Shown in pieces: positions 7,053 to 9,072 of a DNA stretch of 9,072 bases (positions are counted from its first letter, which is position 1; each line of letters opens with the position of its first letter). The position numbers and the translations under genes were made by a program. The DNA comes from CAZRGV01 sp964599655. Its GTDB lineage: Bacteria; Planctomycetota; Planctomycetia; Isosphaerales; Isosphaeraceae. The notes beneath the pieces were generated by a model. It saw only the letters and a program-made list of their open reading frames with translations. It did not search any database and was not told where the DNA came from. The stretch spans positions 1 to 9,072 of the forward strand of contig CAZRGV010000198.1 in NCBI GenBank assembly GCA_964599655.1, in the 5' to 3' direction.

Positions 7053-7240
7053 GTCAAACCTCTCGCCGTGCGGAACGAGTCAACCAGGGCGACGGCCTTC
7101 CGATCTGTGACCATCAGTTTACACGGAGCAGAGAATCGATCGACGTGCGAGCCGCCGCCCAATGCCGATTTGAGGGGCTTCGGTCCGCTGGCCCCGTTCG
7201 GCTATGATGAAGGGAACAACGTGTCAGGGAGGAAAGGCCG
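7053..7240. promoter_or_regulatory. Divergent intergenic region between metalloprotease and two-component genes
   Basis: These 188 bases must carry the 5' signals of both divergent genes. On the minus side GAGAGG (7059-7064) is the ribosome binding site of the metalloprotease. On the plus side AGGGAGG (7226-7232) lies 8 bases before the regulator ATG. TATGAT at 7203-7208 matches five of six -10 bases, but the best -35 partner 18 bases upstream (TTCGGT, 7179-7184) is poor. I see no convincing direct-repeat operator for an OmpR-type regulator. Confidence 0.4.
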
Positions 7241-7912
7241 ATGAGCCGGATCCTGGTTGTGGAAGATGAAGACAAGGTGCGCCGGGCGCTTCAGCGAGGC
7301 CTGGAGGAGCAAGGCCACGAGGTGGTGGCCATCGACGACGGCGAACAAGGGCTGGAGCGCGCTCTCTCGGAGTCGTTCGACCTGCTGATTCTCGACCTGA
7401 TGCTGCCGGGTCGCGACGGCCTGGAAATCCTTCGAGAGATCCGGGCATCGGGCCGCCGGACGCCCACCATGATCCTGACGGCGCGAGGAACCGTCGAGGA
7501 CCGTGTGCTCGGGCTCGACAGCGGCGCTGACGATTACCTGCCCAAACCGTTCGCCTGGGCTGAGCTCATGGCCCGCGTGCGCGCCTGTCTGAGACGGTCG
7601 GCCTCGGAAGTCGGCCTGTCGCTTCGCATCGGCGGCCTGGAGCTCGATTGCGTCAAGCGTTGCCTGACACGCGGCAATCAGCAGTTCGAGCTGACGGTTC
7701 GCGAGTTTGAGTTGCTGGAGTACCTCGCCCGGCGCAAGGGAGACGTGGTCACGCGCGAGGAACTGGCGCGCGACGTCTGGAAAGATCCAGAAGCAGGATT
7801 GACAAACGTTATTGATGTGTATGTGAACTACGTCCGGAAGAAACTCGAGCGCGCCGGCGAGCCGCGCTTGATTCAGACCGTCCGCGGCGTGGGCTACAGC
7901 CTTCAGGAGTGA
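7241..7912 (+). CDS. OmpR/PhoB-family response regulator
   Basis: The 223-residue cytoplasmic transcription regulator has the usual two domains. The receiver (about 1-120) shows the acidic pair E8/D9, the phosphoacceptor D52 in LLILDLMLPGRDG, T80 in ILTARG and K102 in YLPKPF, so every residue of the phosphorylation site is present. The winged-helix DNA-binding domain (about 128-222) has the typical LTVREFELLEYL, the NVIDVYVNYVRKKL recognition region and the closing IQTVRGVGYSL. Length and pattern match the QseB/CusR/TctD-like branch. AGGGAGG lies 8 bases before the ATG. The kinase gene starts 8 bases after the stop, so the two are almost certainly co-transcribed and form a pair. The signal and target genes cannot be read from the sequence. 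The metalloprotease divergent from it is one candidate target. No degenerate or missing residues were seen. Confidence 0.95.
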   Translation: MSRILVVEDEDKVRRALQRGLEEQGHEVVAIDDGEQGLERALSESFDLLILDLMLPGRDGLEILREIRASGRRTPTMILTARGTVEDRVLGLDSGADDYLPKPFAWAELMARVRACLRRSASEVGLSLRIGGLELDCVKRCLTRGNQQFELTVREFELLEYLARRKGDVVTREELARDVWKDPEAGLTNVIDVYVNYVRKKLERAGEPRLIQTVRGVGYSLQE

Positions 7913-7920
7913 CCGGATAC

Positions 7921-9072
7921 ATGCGATCGCCGAGCATTCGCCTGCGACTGACGGCCTGGAACGGCGCGGTTCTGGCGACGATTCTCGTTGGCCTGGGACT
8001 GGCCGTTTACCTCTTGATGGCGCATGCCTTGATCGAACAGATCGACGAAGCATTGTATTTTGAATTCAAGGAGACGACAGAGCGGTTCCGCTCGGGCGAC
8101 ATCGCCGCGGGGCTGGGCAACCTTCCCGAAGCGTTTCGCGAGACGTACTTGCTGCGGGTCATTGCCCCGGGGGGGACGATCACGTGGCAGAGCGCGCCTC
8201 TGGCGTCGAGCGGCTGGAACGACACGGCGTCGAGGGCCATCGGCGAGAGACCACGACCGACGACCGAGACCCNNNNNNNNNNTCTTGGATTGTACCGCGT
8301 GATGACCGGTCCGCTCGCCCGTGAGCGGGGTGTCTGGATCATGCAGGTCGCGACGTCGCTCAAGGACTATGAGCATGAGCTTGGCGAGCTTCGGACGACT
8401 CTCGTGACCATCGTGCCCGCGGGATTGCTCGCGGCGATTGTCGGCGGTTATTGGCTGGCGGGTCGCGTCCTGTCACCCATCCAGCGGATGACCGAGACCG
8501 CGCGCCGAATCTCGGGCGAGAACCTGAGTGAACGGATTCAGGTGGCCAATCCCGATGACGAGCTCGGCCAGTTGGCGGAAACGCTCAACTCGATGATCGC
8601 GCGCCTGGCCGAGGCGCTCGACAGCGCTCGGCGGTTCACGGCCGACGCCTCGCACGAGCTCATGACCCCGTTAACGGCCATCCGCGCCGAGGCCGAGGTC
8701 GCTCTGCAATCGGCCCGCTCGACCGAGCCGCATGCCGAGGTGCTCGCGAGCATCGTCGAAGAGGTTGACCGACTGACGAGGCTGGCCAACGGCCTGCTCC
8801 GGCTTGCTCGCGAGGACGCGGGCGTGATTTCCTTCACGCCGAAGCCGGTGCCGCTCGACGACCTGACTCGCGAAGCGGCCGAGTTCGCCAAGGCGAAGGC
8901 GGATGGATCGGGATTGTCGCTTCGCGTGGAGGAACTTCCGGAGGCCCTCGTGGAGGGCGATCCCGACCGGCTCCGCGAGGTCTTCGACAACCTGCTCGAT
9001 AACGCCCTGAAATACAACCGGCCCGGCGGTTCGGTCACGGTCCGAGGCGCGACGCGAGGCGAGTGCGCGGTG
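7921..9072 (+). CDS. Membrane sensor histidine kinase, partial at 3' end
   Basis: The frame opens at an ATG at 7921 and stays open to the window edge (384 codons, counting the 10-N gap as in frame). Two membrane segments (about residues 12-34 and 161-180) enclose a periplasmic sensor region of roughly 125 residues, which resembles no named sensor domain. A HAMP linker follows (about 182-233). The dimerisation helix carries FTADASHELMTPLTAIRAE with phosphoacceptor His245. Methionine replaces the arginine usual in SHELRTPL. The N-box DNLLDNALKY (Asn361) begins the ATPase domain, and the G-boxes lie beyond the window. AGGAG at 7905-7909, within the end of the regulator gene, serves the ATG at an 11-base distance. 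An in-frame GTG at 7909, overlapping the regulator stop, is an alternative start. The protein should autophosphorylate on His245 and transfer phosphate to D52 of the adjacent regulator. Confidence 0.92.
   Translation, partial: MRSPSIRLRLTAWNGAVLATILVGLGLAVYLLMAHALIEQIDEALYFEFKETTERFRSGDIAAGLGNLPEAFRETYLLRVIAPGGTITWQSAPLASSGWNDTASRAIGERPRPTTETXXXXLGLYRVMTGPLARERGVWIMQVATSLKDYEHELGELRTTLVTIVPAGLLAAIVGGYWLAGRVLSPIQRMTETARRISGENLSERIQVANPDDELGQLAETLNSMIARLAEALDSARRFTADASHELMTPLTAIRAEAEVALQSARSTEPHAEVLASIVEEVDRLTRLANGLLRLAREDAGVISFTPKPVPLDDLTREAAEFAKAKADGSGLSLRVEELPEALVEGDPDRLREVFDNLLDNALKYNRPGGSVTVRGATRGECAV
8273..8282. other. Assembly gap (10 N) inside the histidine kinase gene
   Basis: Ten Ns fall near residues 118-121, in the sensor region. 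The frame downstream (LGLYRVMTGPLARERG) matches the upstream frame when the Ns are counted as ten, so no frameshift is implied. Unlike the gap at 5441, no repeated flanking bases are seen, so a real missing stretch of unknown length is possible. Confidence 0.95.

Noticed and set aside
7202..8053. 283-residue open frame on the minus strand
   Set aside because: It is antisense to the response regulator, whose receiver and DNA-binding motifs are complete. This frame is a shadow.
1..9072. CRISPR arrays, tRNA or rRNA genes, insertion sequences, phage or defence genes
   Set aside because: I looked for regular spacer-repeat patterns, tRNA-like arms, transposase motifs and terminal inverted repeats and saw none.

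Overview
The window looks like a draft scaffold from a high-GC planctomycete, probably in or near the Isosphaeraceae. The basis is the strong G/C bias at third codon positions, and above all a 65-residue protein (4196-4393) whose N-terminus carries the VEMLDERIAPSTLTV-type motif found at the start of many planctomycete surface and exported proteins. Exported proteins with signal peptides predominate. Three runs of N (244-274, 5441-5450, 8273-8282) show that this is gapped assembly.

Layout. From 166 to 1251 (+) lies an exported tetratricopeptide-repeat protein with an N gap just after its signal peptide. A gene-free stretch (1252-1725) follows, with a weak hairpin and a small direct repeat. 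From 1726 to 3630 (+) is a secreted HExxH metallopeptidase of the gluzincin type, most like family M30 (hyicolysin-like). From 3631 to 4195 is an intergenic region with a GC stem-loop at the stop codon, an unusually AT-rich perfect hairpin, a possible gene remnant on the minus strand, and a plausible promoter for the small motif protein at 4196-4393. A strong stem-loop (4407-4435) separates that gene from a convergent minus-strand gene. This gene (7052 down to 4490) encodes a secreted zinc metalloprotease of the DUF5118/DUF5117/DUF4953 type with a full metzincin signature. After 188 bp of divergent intergenic DNA come an OmpR/PhoB-type response regulator (7241-7912) and its membrane histidine kinase (7921 to beyond the window end), evidently one operon.

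The two metallopeptidases are unrelated in fold class (gluzincin and metzincin), so the window pairs two independent secreted proteases with an exported TPR protein and a surface-motif protein. The two-component system is head-to-head with the metzincin gene, which makes regulation of that protease by the system a reasonable but untested idea.

The clearest non-obvious observation concerns the assembly. The metzincin gene appears frameshifted at the 5441-5450 gap, but the same nine bases flank the problem at 5432-5440 and 5484-5492. Collapsing the 52 bases between them restores both the frame and the expected protein sequence, giving an intact 836-residue product. I found no convincing new multi-gene system. 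The small motif-only protein is the most biologically unusual item.
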